This document shows positions 1 to 9,016 of a stretch of DNA of 64,000 nt, piece after piece (positions within the stretch are counted from its first letter, which is position 1; every line of letters begins with the position of its first letter). The notes beneath the pieces are model-generated. The model did not search any database. It saw only the letters and a list, made by a program, of their open reading frames with translations, and was not told the origin of the DNA. The stretch is from Brevundimonas viscosa (lineage in GTDB: Bacteria > Pseudomonadota > Alphaproteobacteria > Caulobacterales > Caulobacteraceae). The stretch covers positions 248,001 through 312,000 of the forward strand of contig NZ_FOZV01000001.1 of assembly GCF_900116065.1 (NCBI RefSeq). Direction: 5' to 3'. A program made the position numbers and the translations under genes.

Positions 1-671
1 TGCACCGCGGGCCGCGCCAGTCCGCGCTCGAGCCAGGCGGGCACGCGCTTCAGCGAGTCGAACGCCACCAGGTCGCGGGCTTCGTAGAAGCCGATCAGAT
101 TGCGCACCCAGCCCAGGGTGGCGATGTCGGCGATGGTGTAGTCGCCCATGATCCAGTCGCGGCCGGCGAGACGGTCTTCGAGCACCCCGAGCAAGCGTTT
201 CGACTCGCTCACGTAGCGCTGCAGCGGGCGCTTGTCCTCATAGTCGCGACCGGCGAAGCGGTGGAAAAAGCCGACCTGGCCGAACATTGGCCCGATGGCG
301 GCCATCTGGAACATGACCCACTGCAGGGTCTGGTAGCGGGCGGCGGGATCGGGCGGCAGGAGCTTGTCGGTCTTTTCGGCGAGGTAGACGAGGATGGCGC
401 CGGATTCGAACAGGGCCAGCGGCGTCCCGCCCGGGCCGTCGGGGTCGAGGATGGCGGGGATCTTGCCGTTGGGGTTCAGCGACAGGAACTCGGGCGTCCA
501 GCTCTCGTCCTTCATGATGTCGACGAGGTGGGCCTCGTACGGCAGGCCGATCTCCTCCAGCATGATCGAGACCTTCACTCCGTTGGGCGTGTTCAGCGAA
601 TAGAGCTGCAGGACCTCCGGGTTCCGCGCGGGCCAGCGGCGGGTGATCGGGAAGGCGGACAGGTCGGCCAT
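1..671 (-). CDS. Glutathione S-transferase, Nu class (YfcG/YghU-like), 3' end outside window
   Basis: The gene runs off the left edge; 223 codons are visible. The N-terminal thioredoxin fold carries TPNGVKV at about residues 28-34, NPNGKIPAI at 66-74 and the glutathione-binding FESGAIL at 88-94, followed by an all-helical C-terminal domain. This pattern is typical of YfcG/YghU-type enzymes, which bind glutathione or glutathione disulfide and act as disulfide reductases or peroxidases in the cytoplasm; that function is inferred from family. The ATG at 669-671 is followed by an N-terminal extension of about 20 residues before the fold. It is divergent from mutA. The specific substrate cannot be told. 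Confidence 0.85.
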   Translation of the reverse strand, partial: MADLSAFPITRRWPARNPEVLQLYSLNTPNGVKVSIMLEEIGLPYEAHLVDIMKDESWTPEFLSLNPNGKIPAILDPDGPGGTPLALFESGAILVYLAEKTDKLLPPDPAARYQTLQWVMFQMAAIGPMFGQVGFFHRFAGRDYEDKRPLQRYVSESKRLLGVLEDRLAGRDWIMGDYTIADIATLGWVRNLIGFYEARDLVAFDSLKRVPAWLERGLARPAV

Positions 672-789
672 CGGAAGCTCCTTCAGACTAAGCCCTGATG
701 TGGGGGCCCGCCCCTGAACTGCAACGCAGGATGTGGCGGAATGCGCCCACCTCTGGACCCCGCCGCCGCAAGGAGGCATGGGAGCAGCC

Positions 790-2184
790 ATGTCGCTGAC
801 CTTTCCGACCCCCTCGCCCGCCGAGTGGCGCGCGCTCGCCGAGAAGGCGCTGAAGGACCGGCCGCTTGAGAGCCTGGTGCACCTCGATCCCGACGGCCTG
901 GCGGTGAGGCCGCTGTACGCGGCGGCGACCGGTGTGGAGCCGCTGTTCGCCGCGCGCGGCTCGGACGCATACGGTCGGGCGTGGGACCTTCGGACCCTGG
1001 TGGAGGCCGACGACGCCGGCGAGGCGAACGCCGCCGTGTTGGCCGATCTCGCCGGCGGCGCGGCGTCGGTCCTGCTCGGCGGCGGCGTGGCGCGTGACGC
1101 GGCCGGGCTGGCGCGGGCGCTGGACGGGGTGGCGCTGGAGCTGGCGGCGGTGGGCCTGGACGCGGGCCTGGAGGGCCCGGCGGCGGCGGAGGCGCTGGCG
1201 GCGACGGCCAAGGGCGCGCCGCGGGCGAAGCTGATGTTCCACCTGGATCCGCTGTCGGCCTTCGCGGAGACGGGCGCAGCCCCCCGGGCCATGGAGGATC
1301 ATCTCGCCGAGGCGGCGCATACGGCGGCGCGGCATGCCGCGGCCTATCCGGAGGCGACCTTCTTCCTCGCCTCGGGGCGCGTCGCGCACGAGGCCGGCGG
1401 CTCGATAGCCCAAGAGCTGGCCTTCGCGGCGGCGAACGCCGTGGCGCTGGTGAAGGCGGCGACGGCGGCCGGGATGTCGGCGGAGCAGGCGCTGAGGGGG
1501 ATGGTGCTCGGCGTCTCCGTCGACCAGACCTATTTCGACGGCCTCGCCAAGCTCCGGGCGCTGCGGCTGATGTGGCGCTCGATCGGCAAAGCCTTCGGAA
1601 CCGAGGCGCCGGCGATCATCGAGACGCGGTCGTCGCGGCGGATGCTGGCGGCGCGCGATCCGTGGCCGAACCTGCTGCGGCTGACGGCGGCGGGCTTCGC
1701 CGGGGCCGTGGGCGGGGCGGACGCGGTGGTGTTGGACGGCTTCACCCGGGCCGCCGGGCGGCCCGGGGCCTTCGCCCGGCGGCAGGCGCGCAACACCCAG
1801 CTGGTGCTGATGGAGGAGTCCCACCTCGGCCGGGTCGACGACCCGGCGGCGGGGTCGTGGTTCCTCGACCAGCGCACGAGGGAACTGGCCGAAGCGGGCT
1901 GGGAGGCGTTCCGGATCATCGAGGCCGAGGGCGGACTGGTCGAGGCGCTGCGCGGCGGGCTGGTCCAGCCGCGCGTGGCGCGGGCCCGCCAGGCGCTGGA
2001 GCACGCCCTCGGCGGGGGGAACGAACACCTCGTGGGGGTGACGAAGTTCGTCGATCCCGATCCCCGTCCGGCCCCGGTCGAACCGATGGGACACGCTCGC
2101 GCGACGGAGGGCGGCGACGCCTGCGCGCCGCTGACGCCGATCCGCCTCGCCGCCCCGTTCGAAGCCGAAGGAGCGGCCCGATGA
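790..2184 (+). CDS. mutA: Methylmalonyl-CoA mutase small (beta) subunit, short form
   Basis: Non-catalytic partner of the heterodimeric, adenosylcobalamin-dependent mutase that interconverts methylmalonyl-CoA and succinyl-CoA in propionyl-CoA breakdown. The 464-residue product has the TIM-barrel family blocks GKAFGTEAP and [29 protein letters not shown] sequence (split here: RNTQLVLME, then RVDDPAAGS). It stops soon after the barrel, so the degenerate cobalamin-like C-terminal domain found in longer relatives of over 600 residues is missing. The ATG at 790 is preferred: GGAG lies five bases upstream and an AAGGAGG slightly further. An in-frame GTG at 733 and ATG at 778 are alternatives. The stop overlaps the mutB start (ATGA), implying translational coupling. 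Confidence 0.88.
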   Translation: MSLTFPTPSPAEWRALAEKALKDRPLESLVHLDPDGLAVRPLYAAATGVEPLFAARGSDAYGRAWDLRTLVEADDAGEANAAVLADLAGGAASVLLGGGVARDAAGLARALDGVALELAAVGLDAGLEGPAAAEALAATAKGAPRAKLMFHLDPLSAFAETGAAPRAMEDHLAEAAHTAARHAAAYPEATFFLASGRVAHEAGGSIAQELAFAAANAVALVKAATAAGMSAEQALRGMVLGVSVDQTYFDGLAKLRALRLMWRSIGKAFGTEAPAIIETRSSRRMLAARDPWPNLLRLTAAGFAGAVGGADAVVLDGFTRAAGRPGAFARRQARNTQLVLMEESHLGRVDDPAAGSWFLDQRTRELAEAGWEAFRIIEAEGGLVEALRGGLVQPRVARARQALEHALGGGNEHLVGVTKFVDPDPRPAPVEPMGHARATEGGDACAPLTPIRLAAPFEAEGAAR

Positions 2185-4322
2185 GCTTCCCCGACTTCTC
2201 GAAGATCCCGCTCGAACTGTCGCCGACCGGCGCCGGACCGGCGCGCCAACCTTGGCTCACGCCGGAGGGGCTGCCGATCGCGCCCGCCTACGGGCCGGGG
2301 GCGACCGAGGGACTGGACTTCGTCCACGGCCTGCCCGGGATCGCGCCCTATGTGCGCGGCCCCTACCCGACCATGTACGCCTCCAACCCGTGGACGATCC
2401 GGCAGTACGCCGGCTTCTCGACGGCGGAGGAGTCCAACGCCTTCTACCGGCGCAACCTCGCCGCCGGGCAGAAGGGGCTGTCGATCGCCTTCGACCTGGC
2501 CACCCATCGCGGCTACGACTCCGACCACCCGCGGGTGAAGGGCGACGTCGGCATGGCCGGGGTGGCCATCGACAGCATCTACGACATGCGCACCCTGTTC
2601 GACGGCATACCGCTGGACCAGATGTCGGTGTCGATGACCATGAACGGCGCCGTGCTGCCGGTGCTGGCCCTCTATGTCGTGGCGGCCGAGGAGCAGGGCG
2701 TGCCGCACAGCGCCCTGACCGGGACCATCCAGAACGACATCCTCAAGGAGTTCATGGTCCGCAACACCTACATCTATCCGCCGGCCCCCAGCATGCGGAT
2801 CGTGTCGGACATCTTCGCCTGGACCGCCGAGCACGCGCCGAAGTTCAACTCGATCTCGATCAGCGGCTACCACATGCAGGAGGCCGGAGCTTCGGCCGAC
2901 CTGGAGCTGGCCTACACCCTCGCCGACGGCGTCGAGTATCTGAAGGCCGGCGTCGACTCCGGCCTCGACATCGACCGCTTCGCGCCGCGCCTGAGCTTCT
3001 TCTGGGCCATCGGCATGAACTACTTCATGGAGGTGGCCAAGCTGCGCGCCGGCCGCCTGCTGTGGGCCGAGGCGGTGGCGAAGTTCGGGGCGAAGGACCC
3101 GCGCTCGCTCAGCCTGCGGGCGCACTGCCAGACCTCGGGCTGGTCGCTGGCGGCCCAGGACGTGTTCAACAACGTCTCGCGCACCATGGTCGAGGCCATG
3201 GCCGCGGCGGGCGGGCAGACCCAGAGCCTGCACACCAACAGCCTCGATGAGGCCCTGGCCCTGCCGACCGACTTCTCGGCCCGGATCGCCCGCAACACCC
3301 AGCTGCTGCTGCAGATGGAGACAGGGCTGACCCGGGTCATCGACCCGTGGGGCGGCAGCTTCTACGTCGAACGCCTGACCCATGAACTGGCCGAGAAGGC
3401 CCGCGCCCACATGGCCGAGGTCGAGGCCTTGGGCGGCATGGCCAGGGCCATCGAGGCCGGCGTGCCCAAGCTGCGCATCGAGGAATCGGCGGCCCGGACC
3501 CAGGCGCGGATCGATACCGGCCAGCAGACCGTGGTGGGCGTGAACAAATACCTCGCCGATCACGTCGACGACATTCCGGTGCTCAAGGTCGACAACGCCG
3601 CCGTGCTGGCCGCCCAGATCGACAAGCTCAAGCGGCTGCGCGCCGAGCGCGACGAAACGGCGACGAACGCGGCTCTGGAGGCCCTGACCAACGGCGCGCG
3701 CGGCAAGGCCAACCTGCTGCAGTTGTCCGTCGAGGCGGCGCGCGCCAGGGTCACCGTCGGCGAGATTTCGGACGCGCTGGAGGCCGCCTTCGGCCGGCAC
3801 GTGGCGACGGTGCAGACCGTCTCCGGCGTCTATGCGAAGGAGGCCGGGGCCGATCCGAAGGTCAGCCGCGCGCGCGACATGGTCGCCGCCTTCGTCGACA
3901 ACGACGGCGGCCCGCCGCGGATCCTCATCGCCAAGCTGGGCCAGGACGGCCACGACCGCGGCCAGAAGGTGGTCGCCACCGCCTACGGCGACCTCGGCTT
4001 CGACGTCACCGCCGGCTCGCTGTTCCAGACCCCGTCCGAGGCGGCGCGCGAGGCGGTGGAGAAGAACGTCCACGCGGTCGGCGCCTCGTCGCTGGCGGCC
4101 GGCCACCTGACGCTCGCGCCGGAGCTGATCGCCGAGCTGAAGAAGCTGGGTCGGGAGGACATCACCGTGGTCGTCGGCGGGGTCATCCCCCCGGCCGACG
4201 TGCAGCCCCTGCTGGATGCGGGGGTCGCGGCGGTGTACCCGCCCGGCTCGGTGATCGCCGACACGGCCATCGACCTGGTCGAGCGGCTCAACCGGCGGCT
4301 GGGCTACGCCCAGAAGGGCTGA
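2181..4322 (+). CDS. mutB: Methylmalonyl-CoA mutase large (alpha, catalytic) subunit
   Basis: Catalytic subunit of methylmalonyl-CoA mutase, 713 residues, full length for the family. The N-terminal TIM barrel holds the substrate-binding segment [21 protein letters not shown] (about 65-85, family-conserved). The C-terminal flavodoxin-like cobalamin domain has the DGHDRG motif with His591 as the lower axial cobalt ligand. The start ATG overlaps the mutA stop. Together they form a two-gene operon converting (R)-methylmalonyl-CoA to succinyl-CoA, feeding propionate, odd-chain fatty acids and branched amino acids into the TCA cycle. No cobalamin riboswitch is seen upstream of mutA. Assignment is secure. 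Confidence 0.97.
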   Translation: MSFPDFSKIPLELSPTGAGPARQPWLTPEGLPIAPAYGPGATEGLDFVHGLPGIAPYVRGPYPTMYASNPWTIRQYAGFSTAEESNAFYRRNLAAGQKGLSIAFDLATHRGYDSDHPRVKGDVGMAGVAIDSIYDMRTLFDGIPLDQMSVSMTMNGAVLPVLALYVVAAEEQGVPHSALTGTIQNDILKEFMVRNTYIYPPAPSMRIVSDIFAWTAEHAPKFNSISISGYHMQEAGASADLELAYTLADGVEYLKAGVDSGLDIDRFAPRLSFFWAIGMNYFMEVAKLRAGRLLWAEAVAKFGAKDPRSLSLRAHCQTSGWSLAAQDVFNNVSRTMVEAMAAAGGQTQSLHTNSLDEALALPTDFSARIARNTQLLLQMETGLTRVIDPWGGSFYVERLTHELAEKARAHMAEVEALGGMARAIEAGVPKLRIEESAARTQARIDTGQQTVVGVNKYLADHVDDIPVLKVDNAAVLAAQIDKLKRLRAERDETATNAALEALTNGARGKANLLQLSVEAARARVTVGEISDALEAAFGRHVATVQTVSGVYAKEAGADPKVSRARDMVAAFVDNDGGPPRILIAKLGQDGHDRGQKVVATAYGDLGFDVTAGSLFQTPSEAAREAVEKNVHAVGASSLAAGHLTLAPELIAELKKLGREDITVVVGGVIPPADVQPLLDAGVAAVYPPGSVIADTAIDLVERLNRRLGYAQKG

Positions 4323-4325
4323 CGG

Positions 4326-4733
4326 TCAGGGGCGGTGCGCCGCCGGCAGGTCCGCGATCTCCGCCTCGGTCAGCTTGCGGCTGATCCGGACGCGGCAAAC
4401 GGAGTTGGGCGAAGTCGAGCCAGGCACCACGATGCGGGCCCAGTCGTCGGTGCACAACCGGCTTCCGGCCAGCCCGGCGCCGTCCGGCAGAAGGGCGAGG
4501 CGGTTGGCGAAGTCGAGGTCCATGCAGCCGGCGGCGGTCAACTCGTAGACGTCATTGCGACGCACGCGGATGAACACCTGGTCCGGCCGGCCCTGTCGGA
4601 AATTGTCGACCTGCTGGATGCTGAAGCACTGGCGTGCGCGGGGCGGGACCTCGCCATCGGCGCGTTCAGCCGTGGGGGCGCAGGCGCCGAGGGCGGTGAG
4701 AAGGCCGAGGCCGCCGAAAAGTACAGAGCGCAT
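4326..4733 (-). CDS. Small lipoprotein, DUF6491-like
   Basis: 135 residues with a signal peptide ending in a lipobox (Leu15-Gly-Ala-Cys18), so a lipid-anchored envelope protein. The mature part has paired cysteines (Cys36 in the ARQCFSIQQVDNFR block, then three more) and a pattern I associate with DUF6491, a family of unknown function common in Caulobacterales; that family name is from memory and tentative. A strong GGAGGTGACC ribosome site sits just before the ATG. It lies 56 bases downstream of mnmC on the same strand and converges with mutB, leaving only 3 bases between their stops. Confidence 0.65.
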   Translation of the reverse strand: MRSVLFGGLGLLTALGACAPTAERADGEVPPRARQCFSIQQVDNFRQGRPDQVFIRVRRNDVYELTAAGCMDLDFANRLALLPDGAGLAGSRLCTDDWARIVVPGSTSPNSVCRVRISRKLTEAEIADLPAAHRP

Positions 4734-4789
4734 TGGTCACCTCCGGATCGATGCCCCAGGAGCCCAACCGTCCTCCTGAACTGGCGGTT

Positions 4790-6565
4790 TCACAAGTCCC
4801 CTTTGAAGCGAAGAGGGTCGACGCGTCGGGCGAGCTCCCGGGGCAGAGGGGACGGCGCCCCCGCCGCGAGGGCCGCGACGTGTTCGGCCAGCAGGGGCGC
4901 GGCGCAGAAGCCACGGGAACCCAGTCCGCCGAGGACGAACAGGCCAGGCTCGATCTCCCCCGCGAGCGGCAAACGGTCGGGGGTGGTCGCCCGCACGGCG
5001 GCCCGGGACTGACGGGAGGCGGCCGCCTGCACCCGCGCGGCCAGCCCGGGCAGGCGCGCCGCGAGCGTCTCAAGATTGGCTTCGGTCGCCGCGGCTGTCG
5101 GCTGAGTCACGGTCTGGCCTCTTGCATGGGTGGCCCCGAAGAGGAGTCCGGCGCCGGTTGGAACAGCGTAGCCTCCCCAGGCGACGGGAGGCGTCGCGAC
5201 GCCTTCGACCCAATCGGCCTGGCCGGCCACAGGCGTCAGCGGCAACTGGGGGGCGAGCCCTGCCAACCCCCAGCCGGCGGCGAGGACGACCACATCGGCC
5301 TCGATCAGCACCCGCCCGGTCCCGTCACGCATCCGCCAACCGGCTTCGGCGGTCTCGACAGCGGCCGCCGCGAAGGGGAGCACATTCGCCCCTTCCAGCC
5401 AGGCCTCGAGGATCGCGCCGCCGCGCACGGCGAGGGCCTCGCGCATCAGCAGTCCGCCGCCTTGCACCGGCTCGCCGAGGCGGTCGACGCAGGCCGCGGC
5501 GTCGAGCACCGCCATGGCGCCCGGGGCCCAGATCGGCTGGGCGGCCACGCGGGCGTGGCGCGTGGCGTCCCGGAGCGCTTGTTCGAGCTGCAGCACGCCT
5601 TCGGCGATCACGGCGCCCGGGATCGCGCGATAAAGATCCGCGGCCCGTCGCAGCGCCTGGGCGAAGAGGGCGGCGATGGCGCCGTCGCCGACATCGAGGC
5701 GCGGCGTCACCAGGGAGGCGGGAAAGCCGCTGGCTCCGGCCCCGGGTCCTTCCGCCTCGATCACGACCGGATCGGCGCCGAGCGCCCGGAAGGCCCGGAC
5801 CAAGGCGGCGCCGGCCACGCCCGCGCCGACGATGGCGGCCGTGGGCCGGCGCGCGGCGGCGGCGGCGCCGGTCCGGCGCGCCTCCAGCCGCTCCCGCTTG
5901 CGGCCATGACCGGGGCGTTTGTCGACGCTGAAGCCGCGCGCCGCCAGGCCGCGGCGTACGGCGCCGGCGACGGTGAAGGTGGCGACGCGCGCGTCGGGAG
6001 CGGACAGGTCGGCGATCCGGTCCAGCACGGAGTCGGACCACATGGCCAGGTTGGTCGAGGGCGCGAAGCCGTCGAGGAACCAGGCGTCGGCTCGTCCCGC
6101 CCATTGCGACAGGGCCCATTCCACCTCGCCGACGGCGAGATCGAGGGTGCAGCCGAACTGCGGCAGGTCGAGGCGGTGGAAGCCCGGGGTCGGGAGCGGC
6201 CACACGTCCAGCAGGGCCCGAGCGACGTCGGCGAGTTCGGGCCAGGCCGAGAGGGCATGCGCCGCCTCTTCACGTGTGAGGGGAAAGCCTTCGACCGAAA
6301 AGACGTGAAGCCGCGCCCCCGCCGGGCGCTGGCGACGCCACAGGTCGAGCAGGGCGGCGATGTTCAGGCCGGTCCCGAAGCCGAGTTCCGCGACGGTGTA
6401 CCGGTCCCGGCCCGCCCACGCGTCAGGCAAGCCGCAGCCGGCGAGGAAGACGGCCCGGCTTTCGGCCAGGCCGTCCTCTCGCGAGAAGTAGACGTCCCCG
6501 AACCGGTCGGAGCGGGGCGCGCCGTCATCGGTCCAGACCAGGCGGGGCGAGCGGTCGTCCGTCAT
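4790..6565 (-). CDS. mnmC: Bifunctional tRNA mnm5s2U34 biosynthesis protein MnmC (methyltransferase + FAD oxidase)
   Basis: 591-residue fusion that finishes the wobble-uridine modification: the C-terminal FAD domain removes carboxymethyl from cmnm5(s2)U34 to give nm5(s2)U, and the N-terminal SAM methyltransferase (MnmD) makes mnm5(s2)U. The methyltransferase shows the SAM loop GFGTGLN (62-68) and DGFAP (165-169). The FAD domain opens with the GAGVAG dinucleotide fold (247-252) and ends near GGLGSRGFCAAPLLAE-like sequence typical of the DAO fold. GGGAGGG precedes the ATG with short spacing. Both halves look intact. It probably forms a transcription unit with the lipoprotein gene downstream. 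Confidence 0.95.
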   Translation of the reverse strand: MTDDRSPRLVWTDDGAPRSDRFGDVYFSREDGLAESRAVFLAGCGLPDAWAGRDRYTVAELGFGTGLNIAALLDLWRRQRPAGARLHVFSVEGFPLTREEAAHALSAWPELADVARALLDVWPLPTPGFHRLDLPQFGCTLDLAVGEVEWALSQWAGRADAWFLDGFAPSTNLAMWSDSVLDRIADLSAPDARVATFTVAGAVRRGLAARGFSVDKRPGHGRKRERLEARRTGAAAAARRPTAAIVGAGVAGAALVRAFRALGADPVVIEAEGPGAGASGFPASLVTPRLDVGDGAIAALFAQALRRAADLYRAIPGAVIAEGVLQLEQALRDATRHARVAAQPIWAPGAMAVLDAAACVDRLGEPVQGGGLLMREALAVRGGAILEAWLEGANVLPFAAAAVETAEAGWRMRDGTGRVLIEADVVVLAAGWGLAGLAPQLPLTPVAGQADWVEGVATPPVAWGGYAVPTGAGLLFGATHARGQTVTQPTAAATEANLETLAARLPGLAARVQAAASRQSRAAVRATTPDRLPLAGEIEPGLFVLGGLGSRGFCAAPLLAEHVAALAAGAPSPLPRELARRVDPLRFKGDL

Positions 6566-6612
6566 CGCCCTCCCTTAGGCCCTGGCCGGGCCGCGGGAAA
6601 CGCCGACGGCGG

Positions 6613-7023
6613 TTACTGTCCCGGATTTTGCTGCGGATTCAGCCGCCGCTCGGTGTCGGTCATGTTGGCCGGCTCCATCGGCGCACCATCCGCCGGGGTC
6701 TGGCCGGCCCTGGCGCTCGGAACCGACGCGCCGCCGGTCACGGCGCCGCCCGGGGCGCCGCTCATCGATTCGCCTCCGGACCCGCTGGAGCCCGTGGTGG
6801 ACGATCCGCCGGAGCCCGCCGAGCCGCTGGCGTAGCCGCCCGAGCTCCCGGCGGCCGTGGCGGCCATCGAACCTTCGGCGCCGGTAGCCGCGGCGTCGGT
6901 CCCGGCGTCGGCGGCCGCGGCGGCCTCCTCATCGGTCATGGTCCCGGCGTCTTCGGCGTTGTTCTGGCAGGCGGCCACGGCGAGAGCGGCGGCCGAGGCG
7001 GCGATCAGGACGGAAATGCGCAT
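6613..7023 (-). CDS. Small Ala/Gly/Ser-rich lipoprotein (paralogue set, member 1)
   Basis: 136 residues from the ATG at 7023, chosen because it starts directly with a lipoprotein signal peptide (MRISVLIAASAAALAVAAC, acylated Cys19). A longer ATG start upstream would add about 42 residues before the signal and is unlikely. The mature chain is low complexity: Ala/Asp/Glu first, then Gly/Ser-rich (about 70-115), then a polar C-terminus. No folded domain is recognised. The signal peptide is almost identical to that of the next gene to the right, pointing to duplication. Probable inner- or outer-membrane lipoprotein of unknown role. Confidence 0.6.
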   Translation of the reverse strand: MRISVLIAASAAALAVAACQNNAEDAGTMTDEEAAAAADAGTDAAATGAEGSMAATAAGSSGGYASGSAGSGGSSTTGSSGSGGESMSGAPGGAVTGGASVPSARAGQTPADGAPMEPANMTDTERRLNPQQNPGQ

Positions 7024-7113
7024 GGTGATCCTCTGCAAAGCTTTGGTTCGCCTGTCAGGAATACCCCTGCTCGCCCAATGTTCCGCCGAGCGGCGGCCGG
7101 TCGCTCGCGGACA

Positions 7114-7146
7114 AGAAAAAAGGGCCGCCCGCGAGGGCGACCCTTT
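7114..7146 (-). terminator. Rho-independent terminator of the second Ala-rich lipoprotein gene
   Basis: Read on the minus strand, a hairpin with arms AGGGTCGCCC and GGGCGGCCCT (10 bp with one mismatch) is followed by a run of seven T residues and then C, the classic intrinsic terminator. It lies about 40 bases past the stop at 7187. Confidence 0.8.
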
Positions 7147-7186
7147 CATTTCGATGCTGGCCCGAAGGCCAAACCGAATGTCGCTC

Positions 7187-7456
7187 TTAGTGAGCGGCTT
7201 CCGGGGTCGCGGCCGGAGCAGCGGCGTCGGCGGCCGGAGCCATCGAAGCGTCGGCGGCCGGGGCGGCAGCGGCGTCGCCAGCGGCGGCGGCGGCGTCGGC
7301 GGCGGCGGCGTCGGCGGTCGCGGCGGCGTCGGTGGCGGTTTCAGCAGCGGCGTCGGCGGCGGCGGCGTCGGCGGCCGGGGCTTCTTCGGTGGCCGGCTGG
7401 CAGGCGGCCAGGGCCAGAGCGGCGGCCGAGGCGGCGATCAGAGCGGTGATGCGCAT
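7187..7456 (-). CDS. Small Ala/Asp-rich lipoprotein (paralogue set, member 2)
   Basis: 89 residues from the ATG at 7456; a GTG 24 bases further upstream is possible but would precede the signal peptide. The signal MRITALIAASAAALALAAC ends in Cys19, matching its neighbours. The mature part is almost only Ala and Asp with a few Thr, Pro and Glu, built from DAAA/ADAA units encoded by near-repeats of GCGGCGTC on the plus strand. It would form an acidic helical or disordered spacer with no catalytic residues. It has its own strong terminator, so is probably a separate transcript. Confidence 0.6.
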   Translation of the reverse strand: MRITALIAASAAALALAACQPATEEAPAADAAAADAAAETATDAAATADAAAADAAAAAGDAAAAPAADASMAPAADAAAPAATPEAAH

Positions 7457-7577
7457 TGGGTTGTCCTTCAGAAGGGTCACGCGAGGTCATGAATCCCCGC
7501 AGGCCCGAGATAACGGGAACGTGACCGCCCGCGCAAGCGAATTCTCACGGGTTCGTGAACTCTGTAACGCAGCCAGA

Positions 7578-7605
7578 GGAAGGGGCCGTCGGAGCGGCCC
7601 CTTCC
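7578..7605 (-). terminator. Stem-loop downstream of the third lipoprotein gene, possible terminator
   Basis: A perfect 11-bp inverted repeat (GGAAGGGGCCG / CGGCCCCTTCC) with a 6-base loop lies about 20 bases beyond the stop at 7627. No T-run follows on the minus strand, so it may stabilise the 3' end rather than terminate alone. Confidence 0.45.
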
Positions 7606-7626
7606 GTCCGATCTTGGCGGCTCGCC

Positions 7627-7932
7627 TTATTGCGGCGGCGGCGTCGTCGTCGGCGTGTCGCCCTCGGGCGGCAGGGTCGGCGGCGGCGTCGTGCCAGGAG
7701 TCGTGGTCGTCCCGTCGGGCGAGGTCATGGTTCCGTCGGGGCTCGTCGTCGGCGTCGCGCCGTCCGCGGGCGCCGAACCGTCCGTCGGCGCCATTGCGCC
7801 GTCGGCGGGAGCCATGGCTCCCGTGTCTGCGCCGGCGTCGGCGGCGTCGGTGGCGGCGGTGTCTTCGCCGCCCGAGCAGGCGGCGAGCGCCAGAGCGCCG
7901 GCGGCGGCGAGGGTGAGGGTGATCAGTCGCAT
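7627..7932 (-). CDS. Small Pro/Thr/Asp-rich lipoprotein (paralogue set, member 3)
   Basis: 101 residues. The signal peptide MRLITLTLAAAGALALAAC ends in a lipobox with Cys19, the same position as in the two genes to its left. The mature part begins with a short Gly-Glu-Asp patch, continues with DGAMAP-type repeats (about 38-60), then SPDGT repeats (about 63-80) and a Pro/Thr-rich tail. It is likely an extended surface or periplasmic linker. The product is not recognised; the shared signal length, position and low complexity suggest it belongs with its neighbours. Confidence 0.6.
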   Translation of the reverse strand: MRLITLTLAAAGALALAACSGGEDTAATDAADAGADTGAMAPADGAMAPTDGSAPADGATPTTSPDGTMTSPDGTTTTPGTTPPPTLPPEGDTPTTTPPPQ

Positions 7933-8067
7933 CCAGGGGTCCTCAGACGATCGCGCGGGCGAACCTCTCCGCCCGCTTCTTCGATCCGTCGGAAGGTCAA
8001 CCGGCGGCGGACAGCGGTGTTCCCGCGCGCGTGATCATGTTTGAAGCCGCGTGAGCGGTCCGTGAGT

Positions 8068-8937
8068 TCAGGCCTCGGTCGGGGCGCCGGAGAGGGCTTC
8101 TTCCAGCTCCGCGAACGAGGGCTGGGCCGTCGTCGGCACATCGCCGCGGCCGATCTCGACCGAGATCTGCGCGGCGTTGCCGTGCAGGTGGGCGACCAGC
8201 ACCGACTGGATGATCTTGTAGAAGGCGTGGTCGCCATCGACGATGTCCTTCAGGCGCACGGCCATCGGCCCGACGAGGCCGTAGGCGAGGAACACCCCGA
8301 GAAAGGTGCCGACGAGAGCGCCGCCGATCATGCCGCCGAGGATCTCCGGCGGCTCGGTGATCGAGCCCATGGTCTTGATGACCCCCAGCACCGCCGCGAC
8401 GATGCCGAGCGCGGGCAGGCCGTCGGCCATGGTCTGAAGCGCGTGCGCGCCGGCGAGGCCCTCGTGGTGGTGCTTCTCCAGCTGCTTCTCCATGGCGTCC
8501 TCGATCTGGTGCGGATCCTCGAGGTTCATGGTCATCATGCGCAGGGTGTCGCAGATGAAGTCGGTGGCGAAGTGGTCCTTCAGGATCTTCGGGTACTTCT
8601 GGAAGATCGGCGACTCGGCCGGCTTCTCGATGTGGCTCTCCAGCGCAATGACGCCCTTGGACTTCATCGTCTTGGTGAGCTGGAACAGCAGCGACAGCAG
8701 ATCTTTGTAGTCGCCCTTCTTCCACTTGTTGCCGGCGAAGACCTTGCCGAAACCGCTGAGAGTGGACTTGATGGTGGCGACGCTGTTGCCGATGAGGAAG
8801 GCCGCCACCCCGGCGCCGAGAATGGCCATCAGTTCGTAGGGCAGGGAGTGGAGGATAACCTCCATCTTGCCGCCCGCGAGGATGTAGCTGCCGAAGACCA
8901 TCGAGAACAGCAGCACGATGCCGATAATCTGGAACAT
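8068..8937 (-). CDS. motA: Flagellar motor stator protein MotA
   Basis: 289-residue proton-channel subunit of the flagellar stator, which with MotB couples proton flow to rotation. Four transmembrane segments are visible: two near the N-terminus and two late, separated by the large cytoplasmic loop (about 65-195). The conserved proline segments GLPALGIVAAVLG and YGLVGP, equivalent to the Pro173/Pro222 region of E. coli MotA, are present. The length is typical. motB is not adjacent, which is also the case in Caulobacter. An AT-rich palindrome lies about 46 bases upstream. Confidence 0.95.
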   Translation of the reverse strand: MFQIIGIVLLFSMVFGSYILAGGKMEVILHSLPYELMAILGAGVAAFLIGNSVATIKSTLSGFGKVFAGNKWKKGDYKDLLSLLFQLTKTMKSKGVIALESHIEKPAESPIFQKYPKILKDHFATDFICDTLRMMTMNLEDPHQIEDAMEKQLEKHHHEGLAGAHALQTMADGLPALGIVAAVLGVIKTMGSITEPPEILGGMIGGALVGTFLGVFLAYGLVGPMAVRLKDIVDGDHAFYKIIQSVLVAHLHGNAAQISVEIGRGDVPTTAQPSFAELEEALSGAPTEA

Positions 8938-9016
8938 GAAAGGCCGGAATCCTGCGCGCGCGAGAGACGCCGACCATCGCCGTTAATGATTAAGGGGCGG
9001 TTGCGAACGCCGCTCG

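Noticed and set aside
671..790. Cobalamin riboswitch before mutA
   Set aside because: The 118-base gap is too short and no B12-box or conserved pairing was seen.
1530..4106. Long minus-strand open frame (858 codons) across mutA-mutB
   Set aside because: It is a shadow frame from high-GC codon bias; composition is Arg/Gly/His-rich and it lies opposite strongly conserved genes.
4733..6835. 700-codon plus-strand frame opposite mnmC
   Set aside because: Shadow of the clearly conserved MnmC fusion on the other strand.
7187..7456. CRISPR-like or VNTR array in the GCGGCGTC-rich tract
   Set aside because: The repeats are codon-level Ala/Asp coding in a lipoprotein frame, with no spacers.
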